A stretch of DNA of 59,399 bases. Origin: Nocardia sienata NBRC 100364 (GTDB lineage Bacteria > Actinomycetota > Actinomycetes > Mycobacteriales > Mycobacteriaceae). This document shows positions 35,547 to 45,038 of this stretch, one piece after another; position 1 is the stretch's first letter, and every line of letters starts with the position of its first letter. Position numbers and translations under genes: made by a program. The notes under the pieces were generated by a model. That model saw nothing but the letters and a program-made list of their open reading frames with translations, was not told the origin of the DNA and did no database searches. The stretch is from contig NZ_BDBX01000017.1 in the NCBI RefSeq assembly GCF_001613205.1, positions 1 to 59,399 of the forward strand. Direction: 5' to 3'.

Positions 35547-37702
35547 CCGCCCGCCTGGAGCAGCCCCCGCAGCGCGCCGGCGAACCCGGTGAGGTCCTGG
35601 ACTACCACGCCCTCAACGCGATGCTGAACCTGTACGGTCCGAACGGCGAGATCCAGTTCGACAAGGATCGCGAGGCCGCGCACCAGTACTTCCTGCAGCA
35701 CGTCAACCAGAACACCGTCTTCTTCCACAACCTCGACGAGAAGCTCGACTACCTCGTCGAGGAGAACTACTACGAGTCCGAGGTGCTCGAGCAGTACAGC
35801 CGGGCCTTCGTGAAGAAGCTGTTCCAGCAGGCCTACGCCAAGAAGTTCCGGTTCCCCACCTTCCTCGGCGCGTTCAAGTACTACACCTCCTACACGCTGA
35901 AAACCTTCGACGGAAAGCGTTACCTGGAGCGATTCGAGGACCGGGTGTGCATGGTCGCGCTGACCCTGGCCGCGGGCGACGAGGTACTCGCGAGCAAGCT
36001 GGTCGAAGAGATCATCGACGGCCGTTTCCAGCCGGCCACCCCGACCTTCCTCAACTCCGGGAAAAAGCAGCGCGGCGAGCCCGTGTCGTGCTTTCTTCTT
36101 CGCATAGAGGACAATATGGAGTCCATCGGGCGCTCCATCAACTCCGCGCTGCAGCTGTCCAAGCGCGGCGGCGGGGTCGCGCTGCTGCTCAGCAATATCC
36201 GTGAGCACGGGGCCCCGATCAAGAAGATCGAGAACCAGTCCTCGGGCGTCATCCCGATCATGAAACTGCTCGAGGATTCCTTCTCCTACGCCAACCAGCT
36301 CGGTGCGCGCCAGGGCGCGGGCGCGGTGTACCTGCACGCCCACCACCCCGATATCTACCGCTTCCTCGACACCAAGCGGGAGAACGCGGACGAGAAGATT
36401 CGCATCAAAACGCTCTCGCTGGGCGTGGTGATCCCGGACATCACCTTCGAACTGGCCAAGAAGAACGAGGACATGTACCTGTTCTCGCCCTATGACGTAG
36501 AACGTATCTACGGCAAGCCGTTCGCCGATGTCGACGTCACCGAGAAGTACTACGAGATGGTCGACGACAAGCGGATCCGCAAGTCCAAGATCAAGGCGCG
36601 CGAGTTCTTCCAGACCATCGCCGAGCTGCAGTTCGAATCCGGTTACCCCTACATCATGTTCGAGGACACGGTGAACCGGGCCAACCCGATCGCCGGCAAG
36701 ATCACCCACTCCAACCTGTGCTCGGAGATCCTGCAGGTCTCCACCCCGTCGATCTACAACGACGACCTCACCTACGCGCAGGTGGGCAAGGACATCTCCT
36801 GCAACCTGGGATCGCTCAATATCGCCAAGGCGATGGATTCCCCGGATTTCGCGCGCACCATCGAGGTCGCCATCCGGGCCCTGACCGCCGTCTCCGATCA
36901 GACCCATATCCACTCGGTGCCCTCGATCGAACAGGGCAACAACTCCTCGCATGCCATCGGCCTCGGCCAGATGAACCTGCACGGCTACCTGGCCCGCGAG
37001 CACATCTACTACGGGTCCGACGAAGGCCTGGATTTCACGAACATCTACTTCTACACCGTCGTCTACCACGCCCTGCGGGCCTCGAATCTGCTCGCGCGGG
37101 AACGGGGTACGTACTTCGGCGGGTTCCCCGAATCCAAGTACGCCTCCGGGGAGTACTTCGACAAGTACACCGACCAGGTGTGGGAACCGAAGACCGAACG
37201 GGTGGCCCGGTTGTTCGCCGACGCCGGTATCCGCATCCCCACCCAGGACGACTGGCGGGAACTGAAGGCCGCGGTCATGGAACACGGCCTCTACAACCAG
37301 AACCTGCAGGCCGTCCCGCCGACCGGGTCGATCTCCTACATCAACCACTCCACCAGTTCCATCCATCCGGTGGCGTCGAAGATCGAGATCCGCAAGGAAG
37401 GCAAGATCGGCCGCGTCTACTACCCGGCCCCGTACATGACCAACGAGAACCTGGACTATTACCAGGACGCGTACGAGATCGGCTACGAGAAGATCATCGA
37501 CACCTACGCCGCGGCCACCCAGCACGTGGACCAGGGCCTGTCGCTGACGCTGTTCTTCAAGGACACGGCCACCACCCGCGACCTGAACAAGGCCCAGATC
37601 TACGCCTGGCGCAAGGGCATCAAAACCCTCTACTACATCCGCCTGCGGCAGATGGCGCTGGAGGGCACCGAGGTCGAGGGCTGCGTGAGCTGCATGCTCT
37701 GA
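35543..37702 (+). CDS. nrdE: Class Ib ribonucleotide reductase large subunit NrdE
   Basis: 719 aa from ATG 35543, chosen for the ATGA overlap with nrdI; TTG 35513 would add 10 residues. M. tuberculosis NrdE is of similar length. Contains [20 protein letters not shown], the radical-transfer and active-site regions ([22 protein letters not shown]) and the C-terminal redox pair in GCVSCML. No N-terminal ATP cone, as expected for class Ib. Reduces ribonucleoside diphosphates with NrdF and NrdH. The partner nrdF is 15.5 kb away on the other strand. Confidence 0.97.
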   Translation: MTARLEQPPQRAGEPGEVLDYHALNAMLNLYGPNGEIQFDKDREAAHQYFLQHVNQNTVFFHNLDEKLDYLVEENYYESEVLEQYSRAFVKKLFQQAYAKKFRFPTFLGAFKYYTSYTLKTFDGKRYLERFEDRVCMVALTLAAGDEVLASKLVEEIIDGRFQPATPTFLNSGKKQRGEPVSCFLLRIEDNMESIGRSINSALQLSKRGGGVALLLSNIREHGAPIKKIENQSSGVIPIMKLLEDSFSYANQLGARQGAGAVYLHAHHPDIYRFLDTKRENADEKIRIKTLSLGVVIPDITFELAKKNEDMYLFSPYDVERIYGKPFADVDVTEKYYEMVDDKRIRKSKIKAREFFQTIAELQFESGYPYIMFEDTVNRANPIAGKITHSNLCSEILQVSTPSIYNDDLTYAQVGKDISCNLGSLNIAKAMDSPDFARTIEVAIRALTAVSDQTHIHSVPSIEQGNNSSHAIGLGQMNLHGYLAREHIYYGSDEGLDFTNIYFYTVVYHALRASNLLARERGTYFGGFPESKYASGEYFDKYTDQVWEPKTERVARLFADAGIRIPTQDDWRELKAAVMEHGLYNQNLQAVPPTGSISYINHSTSSIHPVASKIEIRKEGKIGRVYYPAPYMTNENLDYYQDAYEIGYEKIIDTYAAATQHVDQGLSLTLFFKDTATTRDLNKAQIYAWRKGIKTLYYIRLRQMALEGTEVEGCVSCML

Positions 37703-37732
37703 GAGCCTGGGTCACCCATCCTGCGGTCGCGA

Positions 37733-37771
37733 CATCGGTACCACCTTCGTAGCGGAAGCGTGGTGCCGATG
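37733..37771. terminator. Bidirectional terminator after nrdE
   Basis: CATCGGTACCAC (37733-37744) pairs with GTGGTGCCGATG (37760-37771) with one G-T pair, continued by CTTC/GAAG around a six-base loop. Confidence 0.8.
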
Positions 37772-37884
37772 GTCGTTATCGCATGTGGTTGCCGCCACAG
37801 CCGTAACACTGTTGGGATAGAGCGGCGGTATCCGGGTGTACCGAGATATGGACGGCACACCCGGAGCGAAGGCGCGGGTGCGGC

Positions 37885-38883
37885 TCAGTCGGTCAGTGCC
37901 GGGAGGACTTCGCGCTCGAAAAGTTCGATACCGCTGGTGTCGTAGGCCGCTTCGGGGAAGTTGAAGATGGCGTAGCCCAGCCCGCGATCACGGACGGCGG
38001 ACAATTTCTCCACGATCTGTTCCGGGGTGCCGACCGCCGCACCGCCGTTGTTCAGGTTGTCGACGTAGGCGCGGGCCTTCTCCGCGCCCAGGACCGGGGC
38101 GATCCGGGCGACATGCTCGGACTTGCGCTGTTCGACCTCGGCCTCGGTGGCGCCGATGGCGACATTGAAGTTGGCGCTGCGCACGATGGCGTCGAAATCG
38201 GTGCCGACATCGGCGCAGTGCGCCCGCAGAATCTCCGATTTGTGGGTGAACTCCTCGGGGCTGTTACCGGCGAAGTTCGTGTAGTTCGCGTATTTCGCGG
38301 CGATACGCAGGGTTTTCTTCTCGCCGCCGCCCGCGATCCACAGCGGCAGGCCACCCTCCTGGGCGGGTAGCGGGCGCACGATCGCGCCGTCCACCTGGTA
38401 GTAGCGGCCGTCGAGGGTGGCCGTGCCGGTTCGCCAGGCCTGACGGAGGGTCTGGACCCCTTCGTCGAGCCGGCCGAGGCGTTCGCCGGCGGTGGGGAAA
38501 CCGTATCCGTAGGCACGCCATTCGTGTTCGTACCAGCCGCCGCCGATACCCATTTCGGTGCGGCCGCCGGAGATCAGGTCCACCGTCGCCGCGACCTTGG
38601 CGAGGTAGGCGGGGTTGCGGTAACTGATCGCCGTACACATCTGGCCCAGCCGCACGCGGGTGGTGGTGGCGGCGAAGGCGGACATGAGGGTCCAGGCCTC
38701 GTGGGTGGCTTCCTCGCTCGGCTCCGGAACGGTGTGGAAATGGTCGTACACCCACAGCGACTCCCACACCGGATTCGCATCGGCGCGGGCCGCCAGGCCC
38801 CGCATCACCTCCCAGTGGGTAGCGGGATCGAGACCGACCAGGTCGAGACGCCACCCCTGCGGGATGAAGATTCCGAAGCGCAC
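37885..38883 (-). CDS. LLM-class F420-dependent oxidoreductase
   Basis: 332 aa from GTG 38883. VRFGIFIPQGWRLDL at the N-terminus, LGQMCTAISYRNPAYLAKVA and EMGIGGGWYEHEWRAYGYGF are typical of F420-dependent bacterial luciferase-like enzymes. Transfers hydride between F420 and an unknown substrate. Convergent with nrdE and not conserved in the mycobacterial version of this locus, so it marks the left end of the accessory insertion. Confidence 0.92.
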   Translation of the reverse strand: MRFGIFIPQGWRLDLVGLDPATHWEVMRGLAARADANPVWESLWVYDHFHTVPEPSEEATHEAWTLMSAFAATTTRVRLGQMCTAISYRNPAYLAKVAATVDLISGGRTEMGIGGGWYEHEWRAYGYGFPTAGERLGRLDEGVQTLRQAWRTGTATLDGRYYQVDGAIVRPLPAQEGGLPLWIAGGGEKKTLRIAAKYANYTNFAGNSPEEFTHKSEILRAHCADVGTDFDAIVRSANFNVAIGATEAEVEQRKSEHVARIAPVLGAEKARAYVDNLNNGGAAVGTPEQIVEKLSAVRDRGLGYAIFNFPEAAYDTSGIELFEREVLPALTD

Positions 38884-39098
38884 AGCACTCTCCTCCGATG
38901 TCGGGCCCGGGGGCCACCGTGAGATATCTCGGGTTCCACTCTGGCGAGATCTCGGCAACCGGGCAACGTTTGTACGCTGCCCGCGTCGAATCGCCGGCGG
39001 ATGCGGCATCGCCTACGCAGAAAATCCGCGCGCAGAGGGCGTTCGGTCCCGATTCCGGTGCTTGACTGCGACGTAGCGTCACACCGGAAGCTGGTGCC

Positions 39099-39893
39099 AT
39101 GAGGATCAGCGAAATGGCTGCGGCCGCCGGAACGACTCCCCGCGCCGTCCGTCACTATCACCGGCTCGGCCTGCTTCCCGAACCGGTCCGCCCCGACAAC
39201 GGCTACCGCGACTACGGACTGGCGGAGCTGGCGCGACTCATGCGTATCCGCTGGCTCGCCGACAACGGGTTGCCGCTGGGCGCGGTGGCCGCCGTGCTCG
39301 AGGCCGAGCGCGGCGCATCGGATACCGATGATCTCCGGGCCGATCTGGCGGCCCTGCACGACGAGATCTCCCACCGCATCGCCCAGCTCGTCCGCAAGAA
39401 GGAAGGGCTCGGCCGGATGCTGGCCGCCGTCGACGCGGGCCGGACGCTCACCGCGCTACCCGCGGAACTCGCCGACGCGCTCGACGCCGCCCGCGAGCGA
39501 GCCGACGACCTGGAACGCGCCGCACTCGACCGGGAGCGGGATCTGCTGGAGATCATCGCCATCTCCGGCGACACCCCGGACGAGATGTTCGGCTGGTTCG
39601 CGCGCGCGTTCTCCGATACCTCGGCCAGGGAGAGCTACCGCCGGATGCTGCGCGGCTGGGAGCGGTTGAGCGGCCGGGCGGTGGAACAGGCCGGGGAGTT
39701 GATCGAACAGGTGGCGCATGAGCTCGTCGTCGGACTGCGTGCCGCCGACTTCGAATCACTGCGGGCTTCCGTAGCTCACGGTGGCACCGGCGCGCCCGAT
39801 CTGTCGCTGCCGGCACTCGTGCCCGATCCAGCCCAGCGCCGGGCGGTACTGCGGGCGATCGAACTGCTCACCGGCGCGGACGATCGACCATGA
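39099..39893 (+). CDS. MerR family regulator
   Basis: 264 aa from ATG 39099. N-terminal MerR HTH and wing (RISEMAAAAGTTPRAVRHYH, YRDYGLAELARLMRIRWLAD), then a long coiled-coil helix rich in Ala/Glu/Arg and a 130-residue C-terminal domain without obvious ligand motif. Its stop overlaps the start of a membrane-protein gene (ATGA), so they form a two-gene operon. Confidence 0.92.
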   Translation: MRISEMAAAAGTTPRAVRHYHRLGLLPEPVRPDNGYRDYGLAELARLMRIRWLADNGLPLGAVAAVLEAERGASDTDDLRADLAALHDEISHRIAQLVRKKEGLGRMLAAVDAGRTLTALPAELADALDAARERADDLERAALDRERDLLEIIAISGDTPDEMFGWFARAFSDTSARESYRRMLRGWERLSGRAVEQAGELIEQVAHELVVGLRAADFESLRASVAHGGTGAPDLSLPALVPDPAQRRAVLRAIELLTGADDRP

Positions 39894-40489
39894 CCGGGCG
39901 CACAACCAGGTTCCTGCGGAACCAGGGCCGGGCCTACCGCGCGGTCTGGTTGTGGATGCGCCGGCGCACCGATTGCGACGGCCGAGAACGCGCGCCGTTG
40001 GCCGGTACGCAGGGCGCGCTGGCGATGCCACTGGCCTTTCTGGCGGCGACCTTGCTGGAGATGACGGTGCTGCACATCCTGATCCCGTGGGCATGGTTGA
40101 GTGTTCTGCTGGGCGTGCTGTCGCTGTGGTCGTTGCTGCTGCTGTTCGCGATGTTCGTCGCGGATATCGCCTACCCGCACTACGCCACCGACCGGGCGCT
40201 GGTGCTGCGCCGCGGCGGCCGTGAGATCGCGACCATCGCGTTCGACCGGATCGCGGCCGTCGCCGCACATCGCCGCTACAACCACACCGGAACAGCCCTC
40301 GACGGCGACCGCCTGTTCCTCGCCGGACCGGACGGCACCACCGTCGATATGACGCTTTTCGAGCCGGTCGATATCCGCGTGGACTCACCGCTGCCCAGCG
40401 GCCGGATCTCCGCCGCGGTGACCCGGATCAGCCTGTTTCTCGACGATCCTGAGCAACTTTCCGGCGTTCGGACACGCCCGGGAGTGTGA
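39890..40489 (+). CDS. Membrane protein with PH-like domain, unrecognised
   Basis: 199 aa. Two hydrophobic helices at about 45-65 and 69-92 (LSVLLGVLSLWSLLLLFAMF), preceded by a basic stretch (WLWMRRRTDCDGRERAP), then a soluble domain of beta character. Overlaps the MerR stop by 4 bases. No family recognised; the MerR protein may respond to or control it. Confidence 0.7.
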   Translation: MTGRTTRFLRNQGRAYRAVWLWMRRRTDCDGRERAPLAGTQGALAMPLAFLAATLLEMTVLHILIPWAWLSVLLGVLSLWSLLLLFAMFVADIAYPHYATDRALVLRRGGREIATIAFDRIAAVAAHRRYNHTGTALDGDRLFLAGPDGTTVDMTLFEPVDIRVDSPLPSGRISAAVTRISLFLDDPEQLSGVRTRPGV

Positions 40490-40634
40490 AACGCCGTGTG
40501 ACGAACCTTTCGATGCGGACTTCCCGTGGTCAGGATGTATTCTGATCAAGAATGCGTTCGCATTCATAGACTGTTTTCCGGATCGGGCGTGTACCCACGC
40601 GCGCGGCGGCGACCTAAGAGGAGGTGGTGTTGCA
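40490..40634 (+). promoter_or_regulatory. mgtE promoter and 5' part of leader
   Basis: TATTCT (40538-40543) is a candidate -10. GAATGCG-TT-CGCATTC (40550-40565) is a perfect inverted repeat that would lie at the transcript 5' end. AGGAGGT at 40619-40625 is the ribosome binding site of the leader peptide. The leader before mgtE would be about 240 bases. Confidence 0.5.
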
Positions 40635-40700
40635 ATGCGCAGCGAACCTCCCAGTCGAAGGCCGCGCGGCGTCGTCCGCCCGCGTTTCCGCTTGCAGTAA
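40635..40700 (+). CDS. Putative Pro/Arg-rich leader peptide upstream of mgtE
   Basis: 21 codons from ATG 40635 to TAA 40700, with a near-perfect ribosome binding site (AGGAGGT) 9 bases upstream. The peptide begins MRSEPPSRRP and ends RPRFRLQ: four prolines and seven arginines. This layout, Pro codons then basic residues, is like Salmonella mgtL, which controls a Mg2+ transporter by ribosome stalling at low Mg2+. ACCTCC (40646-40651) inside codons 4-6 is complementary to GGAGGT (40620-40625), so the site can be sequestered. Regulation is inferred; translation is supported by the strong ribosome binding site. Confidence 0.6.
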   Translation: MRSEPPSRRPRGVVRPRFRLQ

Positions 40701-40788
40701 CTGTCGGCGGAGCGGCCCGGCTCGGCGCCTCGCGGTGTGACTTTCCTTCGAAATCACTCGCAACTCACTGCTGTGCCGAGGACTTCTC

Positions 40789-42153
40789 ATGTCGCAGACC
40801 GATCTCATCGAAGTGCCGACGACGCTGTCGGAATCCCTCCAGGACGTGGTCGAGAGCCACCGCGTCGATGCCGCGCTGCACTGGCTGGACAATCATCCGC
40901 CGCACGTCATCGCCGACGAACTCGCCCGGATGAATGCCGTCGAGGCCGGGGTCGCGTTCCGTTTGCTGGACAAGGACCTGGCGCTGGCGGTGTTCGAGGA
41001 ACTCGAACCCGTCGACCAGCAGCAGATCCTGCAGGGTTTGCGGGAGAAGAGTTTTCGCGAACTCGTCGAGGGTATGGCGCCCGACGACCGGGCCCGCATG
41101 CTGCGCGAGGCGCCGGCGAAGGTGGCGAAGAAAGCCCTCGCCGGGCTGAGCCCCCGCGAACGCCGGATGACCGCCGCGCTGCTCGGCTACCCCGAGGGGT
41201 CGGTCGGCCGGTACATGACGCCCGAGGTCGTCGCCATCCCCGGCACCCTCACCGTCGCCGACGCCCTGCGCACGGTCCGGCTCAAGGGCGGTAACGCCGA
41301 AACGGTCTACACCCTGCCCGTGGTCGACGCGGGCCGCCGCCTGCAGGGCATCGTGGAGCTGCGCGAACTCGTGCTCACCGGCCCCGACACCATGGTCGCC
41401 GATCTCGTTGTCACCGAACCGGCGTTCGTCCGCGCCACCGATTCGGCAGAGAAGGCCGCGCGGCTCATGCGCGAGACCAACGACATCAACCTTCCCGTGG
41501 TGGACAGCGAGGACCGGCTCGTCGGACTGCTCACCATCGACGACGCAGTCGAGGTCATCGAGGCCGCCGACAGCGAGGACGTCGCCAAACAGGCCGGTTC
41601 GGCACCCTGGGAAGGCCACTACATGGCCGCCGGGGTGTTCCAGCTCGCCCGTTACCGGGCGCTGTGGCTGATGCTGCTGCTGGTCGCGGCCACACTGACC
41701 GTGAGTGTGACCGGTTTCTTCGAGGCCACCCTCGAACAGGCCGCGCAGCTGGCGCTGTTCATTCCGCTGCTCATCGGAGCCGGCGGCAATGCAGGAGCCC
41801 AGGCCGCGACAGCGTGTGTGCGTGCGGTCGCGGTCGGCGAGGTGCGCGGCAGTGACCTGTTCAAGGTCATCTGGCGGGAGTGCCGGGTGGGCCTGGTCCT
41901 CGGGACCATGCTCGCCGTGGTCGGTGTGATCATCGGCGGACTGTTCGTCGGCCCCCGGGTCGCGGTGGTCGTCGGGGTCACGCTGGTGCTCATCTGTGCC
42001 TGGGCCGCCACGATCGGCGGCACCATGCCGTTGCTGGCCAAACGGCTGCGGATCGACCCGGCGGTGGTGTCGGCGCCCATGGTCACGACGCTGGTCGACG
42101 CGACCGGGCTGATCATCTACTTCACCACCGCGAAACTGGTGCTGGGAATCTGA
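40789..42153 (+). CDS. mgtE: MgtE magnesium transporter
   Basis: 454 aa from ATG 40789 with GAGGA upstream. MgtE N domain (HPPHVIADELARMNAVEAGV), two CBS domains (from YMTPEVVAIPGTLTV; LTIDDAVEVIEAADSEDVAK), then five membrane helices with IPLLIGAGGNAGAQAATACV, the conserved pore element. Mg2+ channel gated by cytoplasmic Mg2+ through the N and CBS domains. The leader-peptide ORF upstream may add translational control. Confidence 0.96.
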   Translation: MSQTDLIEVPTTLSESLQDVVESHRVDAALHWLDNHPPHVIADELARMNAVEAGVAFRLLDKDLALAVFEELEPVDQQQILQGLREKSFRELVEGMAPDDRARMLREAPAKVAKKALAGLSPRERRMTAALLGYPEGSVGRYMTPEVVAIPGTLTVADALRTVRLKGGNAETVYTLPVVDAGRRLQGIVELRELVLTGPDTMVADLVVTEPAFVRATDSAEKAARLMRETNDINLPVVDSEDRLVGLLTIDDAVEVIEAADSEDVAKQAGSAPWEGHYMAAGVFQLARYRALWLMLLLVAATLTVSVTGFFEATLEQAAQLALFIPLLIGAGGNAGAQAATACVRAVAVGEVRGSDLFKVIWRECRVGLVLGTMLAVVGVIIGGLFVGPRVAVVVGVTLVLICAWAATIGGTMPLLAKRLRIDPAVVSAPMVTTLVDATGLIIYFTTAKLVLGI

Positions 42154-42276
42154 GCGGGGCAGCGTCGGGTCGAGTTCGGCGCTCGGCGCGGCCCGGCCTG
42201 TGCCATGGGAGTGATGGTTCGCGGTGTGCTTGTTCGTCGGCGGCGCGGTCGAGGCTCGTGCGGAGAATCGAAGGCC

Positions 42277-42303
42277 TATTCGCCGCAGAATCTGCGGCGA
42301 ATA
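42277..42303. repeat. 27-bp near-perfect inverted repeat downstream of mgtE
   Basis: TATTCGCCGCAGA (42277-42289) and TCTGCGGCGAATA (42291-42303) around a single A. It lies 124 bp after the mgtE stop. No T run follows. Could be a terminator or regulator site. Confidence 0.75.
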
Positions 42304-42403
42304 AGCGTAGTATCGCCAGCTGGCGGCGCTCTGACGCCCGGCGGACGCGGGTGGGTATGGGCTCATCGGACAGGGTGACGCGGCTCGCTGAAGCGGTGAG
42401 TGC

Positions 42404-42762
42404 GTGGGCAACCCTCAAACCAACTCGGTGACCGGCCGGATGAGCAGTTCGGTGATTCGAGTCGGGCCACACTCCGAAATCTCTGTCACGGTAGGCGGTC
42501 GCCGGCGTGAGCCGCCCCAGGAAGAACCCGGCTCCGCCGCAGGTGGCGCTGCCCCCGTCACCACCACAGACGACGGCCGCTGGATGCCGGGTGGGTCAAC
42601 AAGCATTGGACCCAGTTCTGGCATGACGAGGAGATCGGTCGGCGGCGCGGAACCCAGGTCACGGTGCGTCCGGCCACCCCGGCCGAGTTCACCCGCCATT
42701 TCGGCAGCCGACCGGATCTGGCCTGGGGCCGGTTTGCGCAGGAGCGCGCCGAGGCCTGGTGA
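42404..42762 (+). pseudogene. Candidate frameshifted small gene, unrecognised
   Basis: The last 59 codons before TGA 42762 read DAGWVNKHWTQFWHDEEIGR and TPAEFTRHFGSRPDLAWGRF with very high third-position GC, a strong coding signature, but no start codon exists in that frame. In another frame the stretch from GTG 42404 (ATG 42440) runs to VTTTDDGRW at 42577. Joining the two there by a one-base frameshift gives a continuous protein of about 119 residues. I do not recognise a family. Sequencing error is equally possible. Confidence 0.45.
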
Positions 42763-42797
42763 GCGTGGGCTTCGGTGCAGGCGGAGGTGGGTTGCGC

Positions 42798-43376
42798 TCA
42801 TAGCCCGGTCCGTTCGCGCGGGTTCGTGATCCGCAGCGTCAGCAGATGCGGATGGTTGGCGTCGTCGAGGGCGAGAGCGGCGGTCCACAGGGACGCGTCG
42901 ATGGATTCGGGTAGGCGCCAATCCCGGGGTGCGACAGCGGGGTATCGCAGGAGTATCGGGTCGGTGCCGCAGTGGCGGGGGCGGACCGCCCACCATTGAC
43001 GGCCGGTGGCATCGATGGTGGCGGCGGCGAGGACATCCGCCCCGGCGGGCAGTCGCGCGGCGGCGGTACGGACAGGTGCCGGGATATGCCGGGCGGCGGC
43101 ACGGGCATCCAGTTGGTCGGCGAAGACGAGGAAGACGAAACCGAGTCCGAACATGCCGGGGCCGAGGGCGGCGCGCACCCGGGCGGCCGCCACATGGATC
43201 GGATTCGGATCCGTGGCGCCTCGGCTCGGATCGACCTCGGCGCATTCGGCGTGGATCGTCGCGCCGTCGAAGCGGAATCCGAACAGTACGGGCAGCGATC
43301 CGGCGGGTACGGTCGGCAGGAAGTGCGCGGTGATCTCGGCGACCGACTCGTCGTCGGGGTAGCGGATAGCGCTCAT
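42798..43376 (-). CDS. Hypothetical protein
   Basis: 192 aa from ATG 43376, overlapping the upstream gene's stop by 4 bases (ATGA). Globular sequence with FLPTVPAGSLPVLFGFRF, GMFGLGFVFLVFADQL and a Trp-rich stretch (TGRQWWAVRPRHC). No signal peptide, membrane segment or recognised motif. Translationally coupled to the 101-aa gene before it. Confidence 0.65.
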   Translation of the reverse strand: MSAIRYPDDESVAEITAHFLPTVPAGSLPVLFGFRFDGATIHAECAEVDPSRGATDPNPIHVAAARVRAALGPGMFGLGFVFLVFADQLDARAAARHIPAPVRTAAARLPAGADVLAAATIDATGRQWWAVRPRHCGTDPILLRYPAVAPRDWRLPESIDASLWTAALALDDANHPHLLTLRITNPRERTGL

Positions 43377-43678
43377 CCGAGCAGTCCCCTCGCGACGGTA
43401 TGTGTCCAGAACTGGTGGCGGATCGCATCCCACAGGCGGGTGTATTCGGGGAACCGTTCCCGCATATCCGCGAGGTCGGCGCAGGCGCGGGCGGGCAGCG
43501 GTACGGCCGCGCCCGCCGTATTGCGCACCTCCAGGATCTGGATCGCCCCGCGATCGAGCCGCCACGCGGCCAGCCGGCCGTCGCATTCGGTGTGGTGCGT
43601 CGGTGCGTGCGTCTCGGCGGTGCCGAAGGACGCGGGGAAAGCGTCTTTGCGACAACGACTTCCGTATCTCTCGGACAT
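43373..43678 (-). CDS. Hypothetical protein
   Basis: 101 aa from ATG 43678. His/Asp/Arg-rich middle (ETHAPTHHTECDGRLAAWRL), ending HQFWTHTVARGLLG. No known domain seen. First gene of a two-gene unit, divergent from the XRE regulator gene. Confidence 0.6.
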   Translation of the reverse strand: MSERYGSRCRKDAFPASFGTAETHAPTHHTECDGRLAAWRLDRGAIQILEVRNTAGAAVPLPARACADLADMRERFPEYTRLWDAIRHQFWTHTVARGLLG

Positions 43679-43833
43679 GCGACTATGTTGCTGCAGGTCA
43701 CAGACCCGGCGTAGGTCGGCGCGAGGCCGTCACGGGATCGATCGGAAGTCGCAGCACGTTTCCCGGTGCCTGCCTACGATTGTTCTCGTACTGAGAAACG
43801 CCGGGCGATTCGTTGAGAAACAGGGGAGGCACG

Positions 43834-44712
43834 ATGCCGAGCAAGGCGGATCTCAGCGGCACCACACTGCCGCGGCGGCAACTGGGGAGAGCGTTGCGCG
43901 ACGCGCGCCACGCACGCGGTTCGACGCTGGAACAGGTGGCCCGGGAGACCGAGTTCAGCCGGGCGACCTTGAGCCGGATCGAGCTGGGACAGTACGAGCG
44001 GATCAAGGTCCGGGAGGTCGAATACCTCTGCCGTTACTTCGATCTGCCGGAAGACCGCACTCAGTATCTGATGGCCATTGCCGCGGAATCGAATACCAAG
44101 GTCTGGTGGCAGCACTATCGACATTTCCTGCACGAAGGATTCAGCTCCTACCTCGAACTGGAGTCCTATGCAATAGAATTCCGGTTCTTCCAACCACTTG
44201 TTATCCCCGGCCTGCTCCAGACTGCGGACTATGCCAGAGCCGTCTATCGGGCGTCCGCACCGGACGATCCGGATTCGGAGGTCGACAGCTGGGTCGAAAT
44301 GCGCATGCAGCGTCGTACTCGAATCATGCAGCGGCGTTGGAAGGCTCGACTCGAGTTCATATTGCACGAGAGTGTGCTGCACACGGTGGTCGGGTCCAAA
44401 CCGAAGATGGCTGCTCAGTGCCGCTGCATTGCCGATGTGAGCACCCAGGAGAACATTGCGATCCGGGTGGTCCCATTCGAGGCCGGTCTTCCCACCGGCC
44501 ACGTCGTTCCGCCATTTATCGTCCTTGACTTTCCGGATACCGAGCCGTCCGTAGTCCACTCCGAGGGTGCGATCGGCTCGATGACTTTCGAGGACACCGT
44601 TGATGTGGATCGATTTCGGTCCCTGTACGAAACGATTCGGTCCGCAACGTATGACGAAGTCGTCTCGCGGGACCGAATCCGGAAAATAGCAAGGAGATAC
44701 GAGCAATCATGA
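43834..44712 (+). CDS. XRE-family regulator with DUF5753
   Basis: 292 aa from ATG 43834 with GGGGAGG upstream. HTH_31/XRE domain at about 20-75 (RALRDARHARGSTLEQVARE, SRATLSRIELGQYERIKV), then DUF5753 (residues 95-285, PLVIPGLLQTADYARAVYRA). Codon use is less GC-rich at third positions in its second half than in its neighbours. Such regulators are abundant in Streptomyces/Nocardia, always beside a DUF397 gene, and pairs can influence development or antibiotic production. Overlaps the DUF397 gene by 4 bases. Confidence 0.93.
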   Translation: MPSKADLSGTTLPRRQLGRALRDARHARGSTLEQVARETEFSRATLSRIELGQYERIKVREVEYLCRYFDLPEDRTQYLMAIAAESNTKVWWQHYRHFLHEGFSSYLELESYAIEFRFFQPLVIPGLLQTADYARAVYRASAPDDPDSEVDSWVEMRMQRRTRIMQRRWKARLEFILHESVLHTVVGSKPKMAAQCRCIADVSTQENIAIRVVPFEAGLPTGHVVPPFIVLDFPDTEPSVVHSEGAIGSMTFEDTVDVDRFRSLYETIRSATYDEVVSRDRIRKIARRYEQS

Positions 44713-44897
44713 TCGGGTATGCCGGGGATGAGTGGTTCAAGTCCTCCCATAGCGGGACCCAGGGTGACTGTGTCGAAGTCGCTTGGCTGGGCTCGGGGCG
44801 GGTCGGCGTGCGGGATTCCAAGAACCCGGCCGGTCCCGCGCTGGACTTCGCACCGGAGGACTGGGATGCCTTCATTGCCCGCATGAGTGGAGCCTGA
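44709..44897 (+). CDS. DUF397 protein
   Basis: 62 aa. WFKSSHSGTQGDCVEVAW and GVRDSKNPAGPALDF are the DUF397 signature. Coupled (ATGA) to the XRE-DUF5753 gene. Members are thought to act as small partners or antagonists of the HTH protein, which fits a toxin-antitoxin-like or regulatory pair. Confidence 0.93.
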   Translation: MIGYAGDEWFKSSHSGTQGDCVEVAWLGSGRVGVRDSKNPAGPALDFAPEDWDAFIARMSGA

Positions 44898-45038
44898 AAT
44901 GATCCCCGGCGTCTCAGGATGCCGGGAACCGGGCGTCGACATGAGCGCACCTGGCAGTGTGCTTGTACGCGTGCGCCCACCTCGCATCGGTGGCTAACGG
45001 CTCGTGGTGTGGCACCGCGGAATAGTCGTGCGACGTTG

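Noticed and set aside
40490..40788. M-box (ykoK) riboswitch upstream of mgtE
   Set aside because: The conserved M-box blocks are not recognisable; the leader-peptide ORF explains the stretch better.
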